A stretch of DNA of 43,392 nucleotides from IMG/VR virus record IMGVR_UViG_3300023268_000001, positions 1 through 43,392 of that record. One strand, 5' to 3'. The position numbers and the translations under genes were made by a program. Within the stretch, counting starts at the first letter, position 1; every line of letters begins with the position of its first letter. This DNA comes from a virus. Below the pieces are notes generated by a model, which saw nothing but the letters and a program-made list of their open reading frames with translations, was not told the DNA's origin and did not search any database. This document shows, piece by piece, positions 1 through 6,862 of the stretch.

Positions 1-127
1 TGCTTGACCGGAAGCGATCGTTGCGGCGGGTGGCCCTTCGAACGTCGAGGGGTTGTGGTCGTAAATCACTACCGTCGTGCAACGCACCAGCTCCGGCTCG
101 TCGGGTTTGAGCTGCGTCACGTCGTAG
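1..127. repeat. Terminal direct repeat, left copy
   Basis: These 127 bases are identical to 43266-43392. An exact overlap of this length at both contig ends is what an assembler leaves when it closes a circle, and 127 is a common largest k-mer. The coding frame of the gene lying here continues across the joint without interruption, which supports a circular or circularly permuted genome of 43265 bp rather than a biological terminal repeat. A real short terminal redundancy cannot be excluded from sequence alone. Confidence 0.93.
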
Positions 128-276
128 GGCTTCGCGGCCTCGTTGGGAATCCAACTGTGCTCCACCACCGGATGCGCGGCGGCGTGTAGCTCGAACAGCT
201 CGTCAAGCTGCTCCCTCGAAGCGGCGCGGCCAAGCACCTGCTCGGCATACTGGCGGGGCGGCAAGTTGTCGTTCAT
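1..276 (-). CDS. 5' part of junction-spanning hypothetical protein
   Basis: This is the N-terminal 92 codons of a gene whose remainder lies at the other end of the window (43143-43265). It starts with ATG at 274-276, overlapping the TAA stop of the upstream gene (TAATG). Joined, the protein has 132 residues, starting MNDNLPPRQYAEQVLG and ending ERQDKAVVH. The N-terminal third looks helical and acidic. I recognise no family. It is co-transcribed with the integrase operon. Confidence 0.75.
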   Translation of the reverse strand, partial: MNDNLPPRQYAEQVLGRAASREQLDELFELHAAAHPVVEHSWIPNEAAKPYDVTQLKPDEPELVRCTTVVIYDHNPSTFEGPPAATIASGQA

Positions 277-548
277 TAGCTCTCCTCCTGCAGACGAGAC
301 AGTTCCCGGGCAGCGACGCGGTTAGACCGCCCTTTGCCCCCTGCGAGCGAAGCCGGATCGTTGCTAGTCGGCATCCCGATCGCGATGTAGCAGGCATCGC
401 AAATCACGCTCTCGCCGTCCCAGGTGCCGTCTTCGGCCATACCGTCACCCTCGGGGTCCATTGCGGTCTCGGTGGTCGGTTTGCCGTGGTAGCAATCGGG
501 CGCCTTGCGGGAGCGGCAAACGATGGTCTCTCCGGCTGGGATCGCCAT
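276..548 (-). CDS. Small cysteine-containing hypothetical protein (90 aa)
   Basis: The ATG at 546-548 overlaps the TAA of the gene upstream. The protein has four cysteines (one near CRSRKAPDCY, and a CDAC pair), a pattern suggesting a small metal-binding fold. It lacks membrane segments. It is the fourth of a chain of short genes downstream of the integrase, all coupled by overlapping stop and start codons. Function unknown. Confidence 0.6.
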   Translation of the reverse strand: MAIPAGETIVCRSRKAPDCYHGKPTTETAMDPEGDGMAEDGTWDGESVICDACYIAIGMPTSNDPASLAGGKGRSNRVAARELSRLQEES

Positions 549-736
549 TAGGAACTCAGCCCCGCCAGCAAACCCTCAGCGTCGATCGCCTCGGTTAGTC
601 GGTCGATCTGATGGTGCAGGCAGTGGGCACGGCTGTTGCCTCGAAAGAAGTTTTCGTCTTCAAGATCCTTCCGGCACTCCGCGATAGCCCGATCAATCAA
701 TTCAAATCGTTGGGCAACTGCGCTCGGTAACTCCAA
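548..736 (-). CDS. Small hypothetical protein (62 aa)
   Basis: It starts at TTG (734-736), directly adjoining the TAG of the HNH-like gene upstream. The predicted product is mostly helical and charged and contains a CLHHQ segment. No family recognised. Its place in a tightly packed chain supports it being real. Confidence 0.55.
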   Translation of the reverse strand: MELPSAVAQRFELIDRAIAECRKDLEDENFFRGNSRAHCLHHQIDRLTEAIDAEGLLAGLSS

Positions 737-976
737 CTAGATCACCCCAATTTCTTTTGCGGTTTGTTCGTTCATCGCGTCCCGTTGCTCTTTGTGGTGC
801 TGTCGGTGACAGGGGACGCAGAACCACTCGACGTCGAGCGGGCGGCTGTAATCCTCATGGTGACCTTGAAGGTTGGAGGCGTGCCGACCGCACCGTTGAC
901 ACTTCTCGGGCTTCACAAGGCGACCATCTTCAATCGCCCTGTAAACCTCCCAGTAGACCTCTGTTCGGCTACCCAA
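737..976 (-). CDS. HNH-type zinc-binding protein
   Basis: The 79-residue product has the small phage HNH/zinc-finger layout: a CQRC knuckle (C26, C29), then GHHEDYSRPLDVEW (H39, H40, D42), then CVPCHRQHH (C53, C56, H57, H61). This His/Cys arrangement is common in free-standing phage proteins annotated as HNH endonucleases; whether this one cuts DNA is not shown. The TTG start at 974-976 overlaps the end of the integrase gene by 8 bases, implying coupled translation. Confidence 0.75.
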   Translation of the reverse strand: MGSRTEVYWEVYRAIEDGRLVKPEKCQRCGRHASNLQGHHEDYSRPLDVEWFCVPCHRQHHKEQRDAMNEQTAKEIGVI

Positions 977-1847
977 GCAACGCCTCCGCGAGGTGCAAGC
1001 TCGGGTTCAAGTCAAGGTTGAGCCTCTGGCGGTCGTAGTGCAGCGTCGTTGCCGGCGAGGCGTGACCCATCGCCGCCTGGACGACGTGCAACGGTCGCTG
1101 CTCGAGGCCGAGCGTCGCGAAGCTGTGGCGCAGCGAGTGAGGCGAGATCTCCGGGTTGACGCCCGCCATCGCAGCGAGCTTCTGGACGCGGTCGTAAGCC
1201 GCCTGACGGGAGATCCCCCGGATCGGGGTCGCCACCTGCCCGGAGCGGTCGAGGCGGACGATCAGCGGCCCCGTCGTGCGCCCTGCGAGGTAGGTGTCGA
1301 GGATCACGACCACGGTCTCGTGCAGCGGCACCTGGCCGGGTCGGTTGCCCTTGCGGCGGACGTCGAGGGTGCGCATTCCGTTGGACTCGCCCAGGTGGGG
1401 CACCTGCGCCGCCAGCGCCTCGGAGATCCGCAGGCCGTTGATCCCGAGCAGTGCCACGAGGATGAAGTCGCGGAGGCTGCATTCGAGGGCGACCGCCAGC
1501 AGCTTCGAGAGGTCGTCGGCGCCGAGCCAGGGCGTCGTGCTTTCGCCGGGAAGGGCGAGGCGAGCGACGTGACCGAACGCCTGCGTCTTCACCATGCCCC
1601 GCTCGAGGGCGTAGGTGAAGAAGCTGCGACAGCTCGACATCTTGCGATCGACCGTCTGCGGCAGCAGCCCCCGCGACAGCAATTCGTCCCGGTAGGCGTT
1701 GACGTCGACACGCGACGGCTCGAGTGGGTTGATCTCGTGCTGCCGGCACCACGAGAAGAAGTCTTCGAGGTCTCGCTGGTAGGCAGCCCGGGTGTTGGGC
1801 GACGGGTACTCCGTCCCCCAATCTGCGAGTAGTTGAGTTGGCGTCAT
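969..1847 (-). CDS. int: Tyrosine-type integrase
   Basis: This 292-residue tyrosine recombinase would catalyse site-specific integration and excision. The N-terminal core-binding (SAM-like) domain covers about residues 1-100 (TRAAYQRDLEDFFSWC). The catalytic set is visible: R140 in GLRISE, K166 in RRKGNR, H237 and R240 in PHSLRHSFATLG, H262 in GHASPATT and nucleophile Y271 in LHYDRQ. The start ATG (1845-1847) overlaps the stop of the upstream small gene (ATGA). The length is at the short end for phage integrases and lacks an extended arm-binding domain, so it resembles XerC/D-like enzymes. An att site is not evident next to it. Confidence 0.95.
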   Translation of the reverse strand: MTPTQLLADWGTEYPSPNTRAAYQRDLEDFFSWCRQHEINPLEPSRVDVNAYRDELLSRGLLPQTVDRKMSSCRSFFTYALERGMVKTQAFGHVARLALPGESTTPWLGADDLSKLLAVALECSLRDFILVALLGINGLRISEALAAQVPHLGESNGMRTLDVRRKGNRPGQVPLHETVVVILDTYLAGRTTGPLIVRLDRSGQVATPIRGISRQAAYDRVQKLAAMAGVNPEISPHSLRHSFATLGLEQRPLHVVQAAMGHASPATTLHYDRQRLNLDLNPSLHLAEALLG

Positions 1848-1999
1848 TCGGTCGTCACCGCCTCGAGCATCTTGACCGCGAAACCGTGAGTGTCGGGGTT
1901 TTTGCCCTCCATGTTTAAGCGCGGGGCGAAGAAGGACTTGACATCGACCTCGCCGCCCTCCTCCTCCTGCGTCAGAACGATCGTGACCATGCCTTGCAT
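1844..1999 (-). CDS. Small hypothetical protein (51 aa), first gene of integrase operon
   Basis: ATG at 1997-1999 is preceded by a good ribosome site (AAGGAGAG, about 5-6 bases away). The product starts MQGMVTIVLTQEEEGG and has no recognisable domain. It heads the leftward unit int, HNH, small genes, junction gene. By position it could be an excisionase-like or regulatory protein, but nothing in its sequence shows a DNA-binding fold. Confidence 0.6.
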   Translation of the reverse strand: MQGMVTIVLTQEEEGGEVDVKSFFAPRLNMEGKNPDTHGFAVKMLEAVTTE

Positions 2000-2051
2000 C
2001 GGAACTCTCCTTCGGTTGCCCGGCCCCCTCGGCCGGGATCGGAAAAGAGTA

Positions 2052-2080
2052 ACGCAGATGTGGGAACATTGCTCTAGAAT
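2052..2080 (+). promoter_or_regulatory. Rightward leaderless promoter with TGTGGGNACA operator
   Basis: TAGAAT at 2075-2080 is a good -10 box placed only 8 bases before the ATG of the 2089 gene, so the message would be leaderless or nearly so; no Shine-Dalgarno is present. The -35 side is weak (ACGCAG). The spacer holds TGTGGGAACA at 2059-2068, one of five exact copies of this motif. Its position between -35 and -10 fits a repressor operator. Confidence 0.6.
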
Positions 2081-2088
2081 CCTCGGCC

Positions 2089-2478
2089 ATGAGCTCAATC
2101 ACCAACTCCCGCTGCCCAGCGTGCGGACACGAAGACCTGGAGATCGCAATTGACCCGAGCACCGCTGCTGCCGGTGAACAGTGGGGCGAAATCCGCTGCC
2201 GCAACCCGAAGTGTCCGCGGCCCGACGCTGTCGCCGAAATCCTGCGCGACGTCGAGACCAATCACATCGTCGTCATCGGCGAAGAAAACTTCTCGCTGAA
2301 ACACCCGCTGATCGAGCGCCTAGAGGACGAACTTTTCGAGTGCCCGGTGCATCGGTGGTTGAACGCCCAGCACAGCCAAGACTCGCTCGGTGTGGACCCC
2401 GGCCGCTACCGACTGATTGACGAGGGCGATCTCGCTGCCGGCTACTTCTTCGAACCGCTCGAGGGCGTCAGCGACTAG
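2089..2478 (+). CDS. DUF6085-like actinophage protein
   Basis: This 129-residue product has an N-terminal CPAC...CRNPKCPRPDA zinc-ribbon-like part, followed by HIVVIGEENFSLKHPLIERL and a FECPVHRW segment. That order (cysteine knuckle with PRPDA, HIV, FSLKHPL, CxxH) resembles DUF6085 proteins widespread in actinobacterial phages, whose role is unknown. The gene is alone on the plus strand and appears leaderless. It converges with the 2475 gene so tightly that both stop codons share the palindrome CTAG at 2475-2478. Confidence 0.75.
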   Translation: MSSITNSRCPACGHEDLEIAIDPSTAAAGEQWGEIRCRNPKCPRPDAVAEILRDVETNHIVVIGEENFSLKHPLIERLEDELFECPVHRWLNAQHSQDSLGVDPGRYRLIDEGDLAAGYFFEPLEGVSD

Positions 2479-2771
2479 GCGGCGGCGGGCTCGGCGGTGC
2501 GGCGAGTCAGCTCGGAGAGGGCGTCCGTGTCGCCGTTGCCGGCGAGGCAACGAAGCGCGAGATCCGGACGCGACGTAAGCGAAGCGTCGGCAGCATCTTC
2601 CTCCTCAACGATCTCCTGAGCCCTGCGCTGCACCTTGTCGATCGCGTTCAAGGTCTCGCGGGTAAGCGCCTGCATCGGCTCGTCGTGGCGCATGGAGCGG
2701 CGCAGGGTCACAGTTTGATCTCGGATCTCGCCCGCCCTGCGCACCGCTCCCTGGTTCCGTAGCTGCGCCAT
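2475..2771 (-). CDS. Hypothetical helical protein (98 aa)
   Basis: The probable start is the ATG at 2769-2771 (MAQLRNQGAVRRAG); a longer frame exists upstream but would cover the operator-like site. The product is rich in Arg, Glu and Ala and predicted helical. No domain recognised. A TGTGGTCACA site, a variant of the operator found elsewhere, lies about 8 bases upstream of the start. There is no clear Shine-Dalgarno, so a leaderless message is possible. Confidence 0.5.
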   Translation of the reverse strand: MAQLRNQGAVRRAGEIRDQTVTLRRSMRHDEPMQALTRETLNAIDKVQRRAQEIVEEEDAADASLTSRPDLALRCLAGNGDTDALSELTRRTAEPAAA

Positions 2772-2778
2772 GCCGGGG

Positions 2779-2827
2779 ATGTGACCACAGCGCCCGGACA
2801 GATCAACGGGAAGTCCGGCTGGCCGGA
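2779..2827 (-). promoter_or_regulatory. Control region of the 2771 gene: operator variant and 14-bp palindrome
   Basis: The leftward strand holds TCCGGCCAGCCGGA (2814-2827), then TTGATC as a possible -35, then TGTGGTCACA about where the spacer and -10 would be. The 14-bp palindrome is one of four identical copies in the genome. The -10 box is poor, so the promoter call is weak although the repeat is exact. Confidence 0.4.
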
Positions 2828-2922
2828 GGTTTCCTACACCGATCGCTGTCGAACGTGCGACACTCAACGGAGGGCGCCGTCGCGCTCACCCCTTCTAAGG
2901 CCCGGCGGCGTCCCTTCGTCAA

Positions 2923-2980
2923 GCGCCCTTCAAACGGGCAGCGGCCCCGCAAACCCGAGTCTCTAGAGGTCCAAGGGCGC
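2923..2980. repeat. Inverted repeat in intergenic gap 2772-3005
   Basis: GCGCCCTT (2923-2930) and AAGGGCGC (2973-2980) are perfect inverted arms around 42 bases that include the short palindrome CTCTAGAG. No gene is convincing in 2772-3005 on either strand. A structured RNA, a terminator without a U tract, or part of an att site are all possible. I see no further evidence. Confidence 0.35.
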
Positions 2981-3005
2981 GGGGCTCGCTGTCTCGGAAT
3001 GGAGC

Positions 3006-3299
3006 TTAGCTGCTGGCGGACTCCTCGACCGCCTCGTAGATCAGCTCGAACTCCTCCGTGGCGATTGCGTAGGGGTAGCCCCTCGCGTCGATCGCCAGGT
3101 ATCCGTCCTCGCAGAAGAACGGCTCGTTCTCGCTCTCCGAGGTCTCGACTCGGAAGGGGCCGTCGATCTTGATAGCCCGGGTCGCCACCTTCTTTTGGAA
3201 GGCGCCCCACCTAGGGTCGTCGTCCGGCGGCAGGGCGTCTTTGCTGAACCGGATCACTCCGTCTTCGACGGGGATGCCGTGCTCGCTAGCGTCCTGCAT
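3006..3299 (-). CDS. Hypothetical protein (97 aa)
   Basis: ATG at 3297-3299 overlaps the upstream stop in TGATG. The product is acidic (MQDASEHGIPVEDG... ending EAVEESASS), apparently soluble and mixed alpha/beta. No family recognised. It is the last gene of the short unit that follows the methyltransferase. Confidence 0.65.
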   Translation of the reverse strand: MQDASEHGIPVEDGVIRFSKDALPPDDDPRWGAFQKKVATRAIKIDGPFRVETSESENEPFFCEDGYLAIDARGYPYAIATEEFELIYEAVEESASS

Positions 3300-3505
3300 C
3301 AGGCGATCGGCTCCTCGGTCGTCGGGTCGCCACTCTGGATCGCCTCGACCTCGCCGAAGTGGATACGGCTCGGCTCGTGGACGTCGCGCACGCTCAGGCC
3401 GATCTTCTGCCCGGGCTCGAGGACGACCCCGTTGGTCTCCTCGCCCTCATTGGTTACGCGAACGACGGTTTTGCCGTCTTCACCGTTGAGTGCTTCGATC
3501 TTCAT
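3299..3505 (-). CDS. Small hypothetical protein (68 aa)
   Basis: The start ATG (3503-3505) has a clear GAAGGAGC ribosome site, which decides against the much longer frame that opens upstream through a structured gap. The product (MKIEALNGEDGKTVVRV...) looks beta-rich and acidic at its C terminus. No function recognised. Confidence 0.65.
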   Translation of the reverse strand: MKIEALNGEDGKTVVRVTNEGEETNGVVLEPGQKIGLSVRDVHEPSRIHFGEVEAIQSGDPTTEEPIA

Positions 3506-3536
3506 GTTGCTCCTTCGATTGCTGGGTTGCTGGGAT

Positions 3537-3623
3537 GCGGTCCCCCCACGCCTGACCCGGCTGCGTTCTGAGCGTCTCGCGAGTTTCGCTGCCGTGCACT
3601 TTCCGGAGCCCAGGGGGGACCGC
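3537..3623 (-). other. Long inverted repeat enclosing a structured spacer
   Basis: GCGGTCCCCCC (3537-3547) and GGGGGGACCGC (3613-3623) are perfect 11-base arms separated by 65 bases, lying between the methyltransferase stop and the next ribosome site. The enclosed stretch contains smaller self-complementary pieces such as CTCGCGAG. As leftward RNA it would close into a stable multi-branched element of about 87 nt. There is no U tract after it, so a simple terminator is unlikely. Confidence 0.45.
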
Positions 3624-3632
3624 GGCCGTAGC

Positions 3633-4367
3633 CTAAACCGTCGCGGGGATCCGCGGCGACGACGTCGCGTCGTCGGAACCTGGTGGCGACGACACGTAGA
3701 CCTCCCAGGCCCGCCTGACGGCGCCGGAACCGGGGAAGAAGTCATCCAAGGTGTCGCCCGTCGACGCGCCCAACAGCTCGAACAACCACGCGCAGAACGC
3801 CGCCGGCTTCATCCCAACCAAGGCGCCCGGGTGGGAGGACTGGCGACCGCCCCACTGCAAGACGTCGCAGAGGTCCGCGACGACGGGCTCGCGGCGAGGG
3901 CGCCCGCCCCACAGCAGCACCGCCTCGTAGGCGTGCAGGGCGGTGTAGCTCTTGGTCTTCCGCGGGCCGTTGACCCACACGCACAACCGGGTCTCCGGCG
4001 GGCAGAGCGCCCAGACGTCGCGAAGGGCCTCAGCCGACGTCGAGAGCGCCCAACCGTCGTAGTTGCCGGCGACCAGCCGCTCGACCAGCTCGACGTGATC
4101 GACCTCGCCGTTGAAGTCCCTGTGGTCGCCGTAGTAGCGCTTGGAGAGGCCGGGGTAAGGCGGGTCAGCGTAGGCGAAGCGCATCGGCTCCTCGGCCACC
4201 TGGGCGCGGGTCAGATGCTTGTTGAAGCGCTGCTTCGCCTGGCGACAGGGCTTCGAGCAGGTGATCCGGTTGGAGCGGGCGTTGGGCGGGATCGTCGGTT
4301 CGCGGCACCACTCGCAGATCCGCCAGCCCTCCTGCAGCCGCGACGCCTTTTCCTCCTCGCTGAGCAC
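3633..4367 (-). CDS. DNA methyltransferase with DPPY motif
   Basis: The C-terminal part is an amino-methyltransferase (N6-adenine or N4-cytosine type): catalytic motif YADPPYPG (about residues 66-73) and a SAM-binding DDFFPGSGAVRRAWE segment near the end. An N-terminal cysteine knuckle (CEWC, then CSKPC; C18, C21, C37, C41) may bind zinc and the DNA target. I place the start at GTG 4365-4367, just after a terminator-like hairpin; the frame stays open to an ATG at 4541 and beyond, which would put that hairpin inside the gene. No cognate restriction enzyme lies next to it, so it is probably an orphan enzyme protecting phage DNA. Confidence 0.82.
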   Translation of the reverse strand: MLSEEEKASRLQEGWRICEWCREPTIPPNARSNRITCSKPCRQAKQRFNKHLTRAQVAEEPMRFAYADPPYPGLSKRYYGDHRDFNGEVDHVELVERLVAGNYDGWALSTSAEALRDVWALCPPETRLCVWVNGPRKTKSYTALHAYEAVLLWGGRPRREPVVADLCDVLQWGGRQSSHPGALVGMKPAAFCAWLFELLGASTGDTLDDFFPGSGAVRRAWEVYVSSPPGSDDATSSPRIPATV

Positions 4368-4397
4368 GGCGGCAACGTAAGCGTCGCGGCGGACACG

Positions 4398-4435
4398 AAA
4401 AAGCCCTCGACCGTATGGGAGGCGGGCGAGGGCTT
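4398..4435 (-). terminator. Second terminator of the late operon (leftward)
   Basis: On the leftward strand AAGCCCTCG and CGAGGGCTT pair over 9 bp around a 17-base loop and are followed by TTTTT. It sits just upstream of the preferred methyltransferase start and backs up the stronger hairpin at 4573-4606. If translation of the methyltransferase really begins at 4541, this hairpin would be intragenic. Confidence 0.6.
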
Positions 4436-4572
4436 GGCCCGGATTACCCGGCGCCAGTGGAGACCGTTGAGACTTCACGCTTGCCAGGGCGAGGGTGAGA
4501 GGTCGTCCGTCCAGCGACGCCGAGGTTCCGAGGTCGATCATGGTAGCAACACGGAGACCCCTGGAACGAGAA

Positions 4573-4606
4573 AAGCCCCCGCTCCCGGTGAAGGGAACGA
4601 GGGCTT
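4573..4606 (-). terminator. Strong Rho-independent terminator, end of late operon (leftward)
   Basis: Leftward RNA forms a 14-bp stem (AAGCCCTCGTTCCC with GGGAGCGGGGGCTT, two G-U pairs) around a TTCACC loop, then TTTT. It lies about 55 bases after the stop of the resolvase gene, the last gene of the late operon. The interval 4436-4572 between the two hairpins contains no gene I can support. Confidence 0.8.
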
Positions 4607-4659
4607 GCACACGATGCGGGACCACCGAAGGGAGATCCCATATGGCTACCGAGGGCAGT

Positions 4660-5037
4660 CTAGCGGAAGACCAGCGCGACCTCCGTACGCGGCGCCACGG
4701 CGGACGGCGACGTGAACCTCAGCCGCTCGAAGCGGTAGTGGTCCGGCGTGTCGTCGGGCAACCACTCGCCGTTGACCAGGGCGTCCCCCAGCGCCTTCTC
4801 GAGGACGACGCGGAAGTTGCCTTCGTCGCGGCGACGGTGCTGTTTGAAGTGCAGCATCGCCGTGGCGGTGACGACCTCCAGACCCCGCGGAACCTCAGCC
4901 TTCAGCAGGGCGAGGAAGCACCACTGCTGCCAGTCCTGCTTGGCCTTGTGGTTCTTGCGCCAGTGGGCGTGAACCAGGGTGTTGTAGGAGGGCGGCGTGC
5001 CGCCGATCCAAATCGTCGCGTGACGATCGTCGCTCAC
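4660..5037 (-). CDS. rusA: RusA-like Holliday junction resolvase
   Basis: The 125-residue product fits the RusA family of dimeric resolvases, which cut four-way junctions before packaging. It begins with the family-type IGGTPPSYNTLVHAHW segment and carries the acidic signature RRRDEGNFRVVLEKALGDAL followed by EWLPDD (D71, N74, K81, D85, D95-D96). The GTG start (5035-5037) overlaps the upstream stop in GTGA. It is the last gene of the late operon, where it could resolve branched replication products. Confidence 0.85.
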   Translation of the reverse strand: MSDDRHATIWIGGTPPSYNTLVHAHWRKNHKAKQDWQQWCFLALLKAEVPRGLEVVTATAMLHFKQHRRRDEGNFRVVLEKALGDALVNGEWLPDDTPDHYRFERLRFTSPSAVAPRTEVALVFR

Positions 5038-5210
5038 TTCGGGTTCGCCGGGTTGACGGCGACGTAGGTGAGGACGGCGGCGACCACGGAGACCGCAACC
5101 GCCACCGGCTTGGGCAGCACGTTCGCTGCCGCAAGCCCGGCGTTGGCGACCTGGACCGCTCCGGCGAAAGCGGAGGGGTAATTCCAGAGAGCGCGAGCTA
5201 TGCCCTTCAT
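5034..5210 (-). CDS. Small membrane protein after endolysin, possible holin
   Basis: The 58-residue product MKGIARALWNYPSAFAG... has an Ala/Val-rich hydrophobic segment (VAVAVSVVAAVLTYVAV) near its C terminus and a more weakly hydrophobic middle stretch. Its ATG (5208-5210) overlaps the endolysin stop (ATGA). Size and position beside the endolysin suggest a holin or a holin regulator, competing with the 6859 gene for that role. This is positional inference only. Confidence 0.6.
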   Translation of the reverse strand: MKGIARALWNYPSAFAGAVQVANAGLAAANVLPKPVAVAVSVVAAVLTYVAVNPANPK

Positions 5211-6190
5211 GCGTAATCACCCCCCGCGAACAGGTGTGCCTCAGCTTCACGACGCCGGAGCAGGCCGGGCAACTCTTCGCCGCCGGCATGGTCCCAACGC
5301 TTGAACTGATGCTGAGCGCCGCGGTAGTCGCCGCGGTTGAGCAGCTTCAGCAGCGTCGATTCGGCCAGCGCCCCCCCGCCGAGGTTGAAGCAGAAGGACA
5401 CGAGGGCGTCGAATTGCTTTTGCGTCAGCTCGACGTCCACGAGATCCTTGACCGCCTGGGCCGCGGTCGCGCAGTCCTTCCGCAGGATCTTCAACGCCTC
5501 GGCCCTGGTCACTCGCTGGCCCTGATGGACGTCGGAGCCGGTGTGGCCGAAGCCGATCGTCCAGACGTTCCCCCAGCCGTCCCAATACGCCTGCGAGCGG
5601 AAGCCCTCGAACTCGCTGATGAAGTGGACCCCCTTGTTCGAGATCCCCTTCGGGTGCGGGTGGACGTGGGGCACCGGCAGCGGCGGGTGCTTGGGCACCG
5701 GCTTCTTCGGCGCCGGCTTCGCCTGAGCGACCCCGGCCGGTTTCGGCGAGCCGAAGACGTGGTGGAAAAACGCCTTCCACCTGCGGGGCTTGGAAGCGAA
5801 GTTGAGATGGTGATACTCGCTCTCCGAGCTGTAGGGGCGGTAGAGCCGCCACCCATGCCGGCGGGCTGCCTCGATCAGCGGCTCAACGTACTCGTCATCG
5901 ACGTCGATGCCGCACTGCCAGAACTTCAGCTTGGCGAACAGCTTGCCGACGACGCCGTCACCCCGCAGGATGTGGGTGCCGCGATCGGGCGGGTTAGCCA
6001 TCCCCGGCGGCAGTTGTTCGAACAGCTCGCGCTGCGTGCGCTTGTCGTGCTTGTGAAGGATGGCTTCAACGTCGTCGCCTCGATAGATCGAGTTGTAGAC
6101 GCAGCCCGTTTCCTTCTTCAGCTTCTTCAGGATCGGATAGAGGGGACGGGGGCAAGGGCACCCGTCAATCACGGCGTAGCGCAAGGACAC
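5207..6190 (-). CDS. Two-domain endolysin: M15-like peptidase plus GH24 muramidase
   Basis: The enzyme should cleave peptidoglycan at two bond types. Residues 1-130 resemble an M15/VanY-type peptidase: GTHILRGDG (H73), GIDVDD near residue 97 and SEYHHLNF (H127, H128). A Pro/Lys/His-rich linker (about 150-182) joins a GH24 lysozyme domain with the T4-lysozyme-like pattern FEGFRSQAYWDGWGNVWTIG, giving E195, D204 and T211 as the probable catalytic triad. No signal peptide is visible, so release would need a holin. The 327-residue length fits a bimodular lysin. Confidence 0.88.
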   Translation of the reverse strand: MSLRYAVIDGCPCPRPLYPILKKLKKETGCVYNSIYRGDDVEAILHKHDKRTQRELFEQLPPGMANPPDRGTHILRGDGVVGKLFAKLKFWQCGIDVDDEYVEPLIEAARRHGWRLYRPYSSESEYHHLNFASKPRRWKAFFHHVFGSPKPAGVAQAKPAPKKPVPKHPPLPVPHVHPHPKGISNKGVHFISEFEGFRSQAYWDGWGNVWTIGFGHTGSDVHQGQRVTRAEALKILRKDCATAAQAVKDLVDVELTQKQFDALVSFCFNLGGGALAESTLLKLLNRGDYRGAQHQFKRWDHAGGEELPGLLRRREAEAHLFAGGDYA

Positions 6191-6205
6191 GGTGACTCCC
6201 TTCGG

Positions 6206-6862
6206 TTAGAGGCCGGGGACGTTGACTTCAGCCCCGACGCAGGTCTTGACTGCGCAGACTTCAACATCGGCGCCGGACGCAGAACCACCGCCAGGAGCGT
6301 CCTGCGGCCCGTTGGCGGGCGTTTCAGGCCCAGACGGGGATTCAGCGCCAGGCGACGGAGGAGGCGCGGGAGCGGCTTCCGGCTGCCCCGGCTGCGAACC
6401 GGGGCCAGGCTGCTGGTGGCCGTGGTTAGACGGCGGCTGGTGGGCATCACCCCCTCCGCTGTCGCCGCGTGCCGGCGACGTCGATTCGGCCATCGTGGAG
6501 CTCAGCGGCGACGAAGAGTCGCGCCCGCCTCGAGCAGGAGGAGGAGGGGACGTCGCCACGGCGAGGAAGGCCGCCCGGCAGGGCTCGGAGCGACGGCAGT
6601 TGATTAGCCCGATCCGGATGCGTTCGGCGCAACGCTCGGCGCGCTGGGCGTGGTTGAGCGACTGCTTATCGCAGATCGCCTTGTTGACTCTCGTCACCTG
6701 CGGCTTCAGGACGTTGACCTGATCGCCGGCTTCCCGCGCCTGCAAGAAGACGACGGTGATCCCTATCGCCCCCGCGACGATCAACGCCGCGACGATGATG
6801 AAGATCGGCGCCGCATGGTCAGCTATCCAGAGCTCGAGTCGATTCAGCCTGACTTGCTTCAT
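6206..6862 (-). CDS. Membrane-anchored proline-rich lysis-cassette protein
   Basis: After a short basic N terminus a transmembrane helix (IFIIVAALIVAGAIGITVV) is followed by a cysteine-containing helical part (CDKQS, CAERIRIGLINC, CRAAF) and a long Pro/Gly/Ser-rich tail. The topology resembles inner-membrane spanins or Rz-like proteins, but actinobacterial hosts often lack an outer membrane, so that assignment is doubtful. The start ATG overlaps the upstream gene's stop (ATGA at 6859-6862). It lies between holin candidate and endolysin. Confidence 0.65.
   Translation of the reverse strand: MKQVRLNRLELWIADHAAPIFIIVAALIVAGAIGITVVFLQAREAGDQVNVLKPQVTRVNKAICDKQSLNHAQRAERCAERIRIGLINCRRSEPCRAAFLAVATSPPPPARGGRDSSSPLSSTMAESTSPARGDSGGGDAHQPPSNHGHQQPGPGSQPGQPEAAPAPPPSPGAESPSGPETPANGPQDAPGGGSASGADVEVCAVKTCVGAEVNVPGL

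Noticed and set aside
4-189. Rightward open frames in the first kilobase
   Set aside because: They oppose the junction gene and its neighbours, lack ribosome sites and show no protein-like composition.
993-1832. 279-codon rightward frame opposite the integrase
   Set aside because: It is the GC-driven antisense shadow of a gene with complete catalytic residues.
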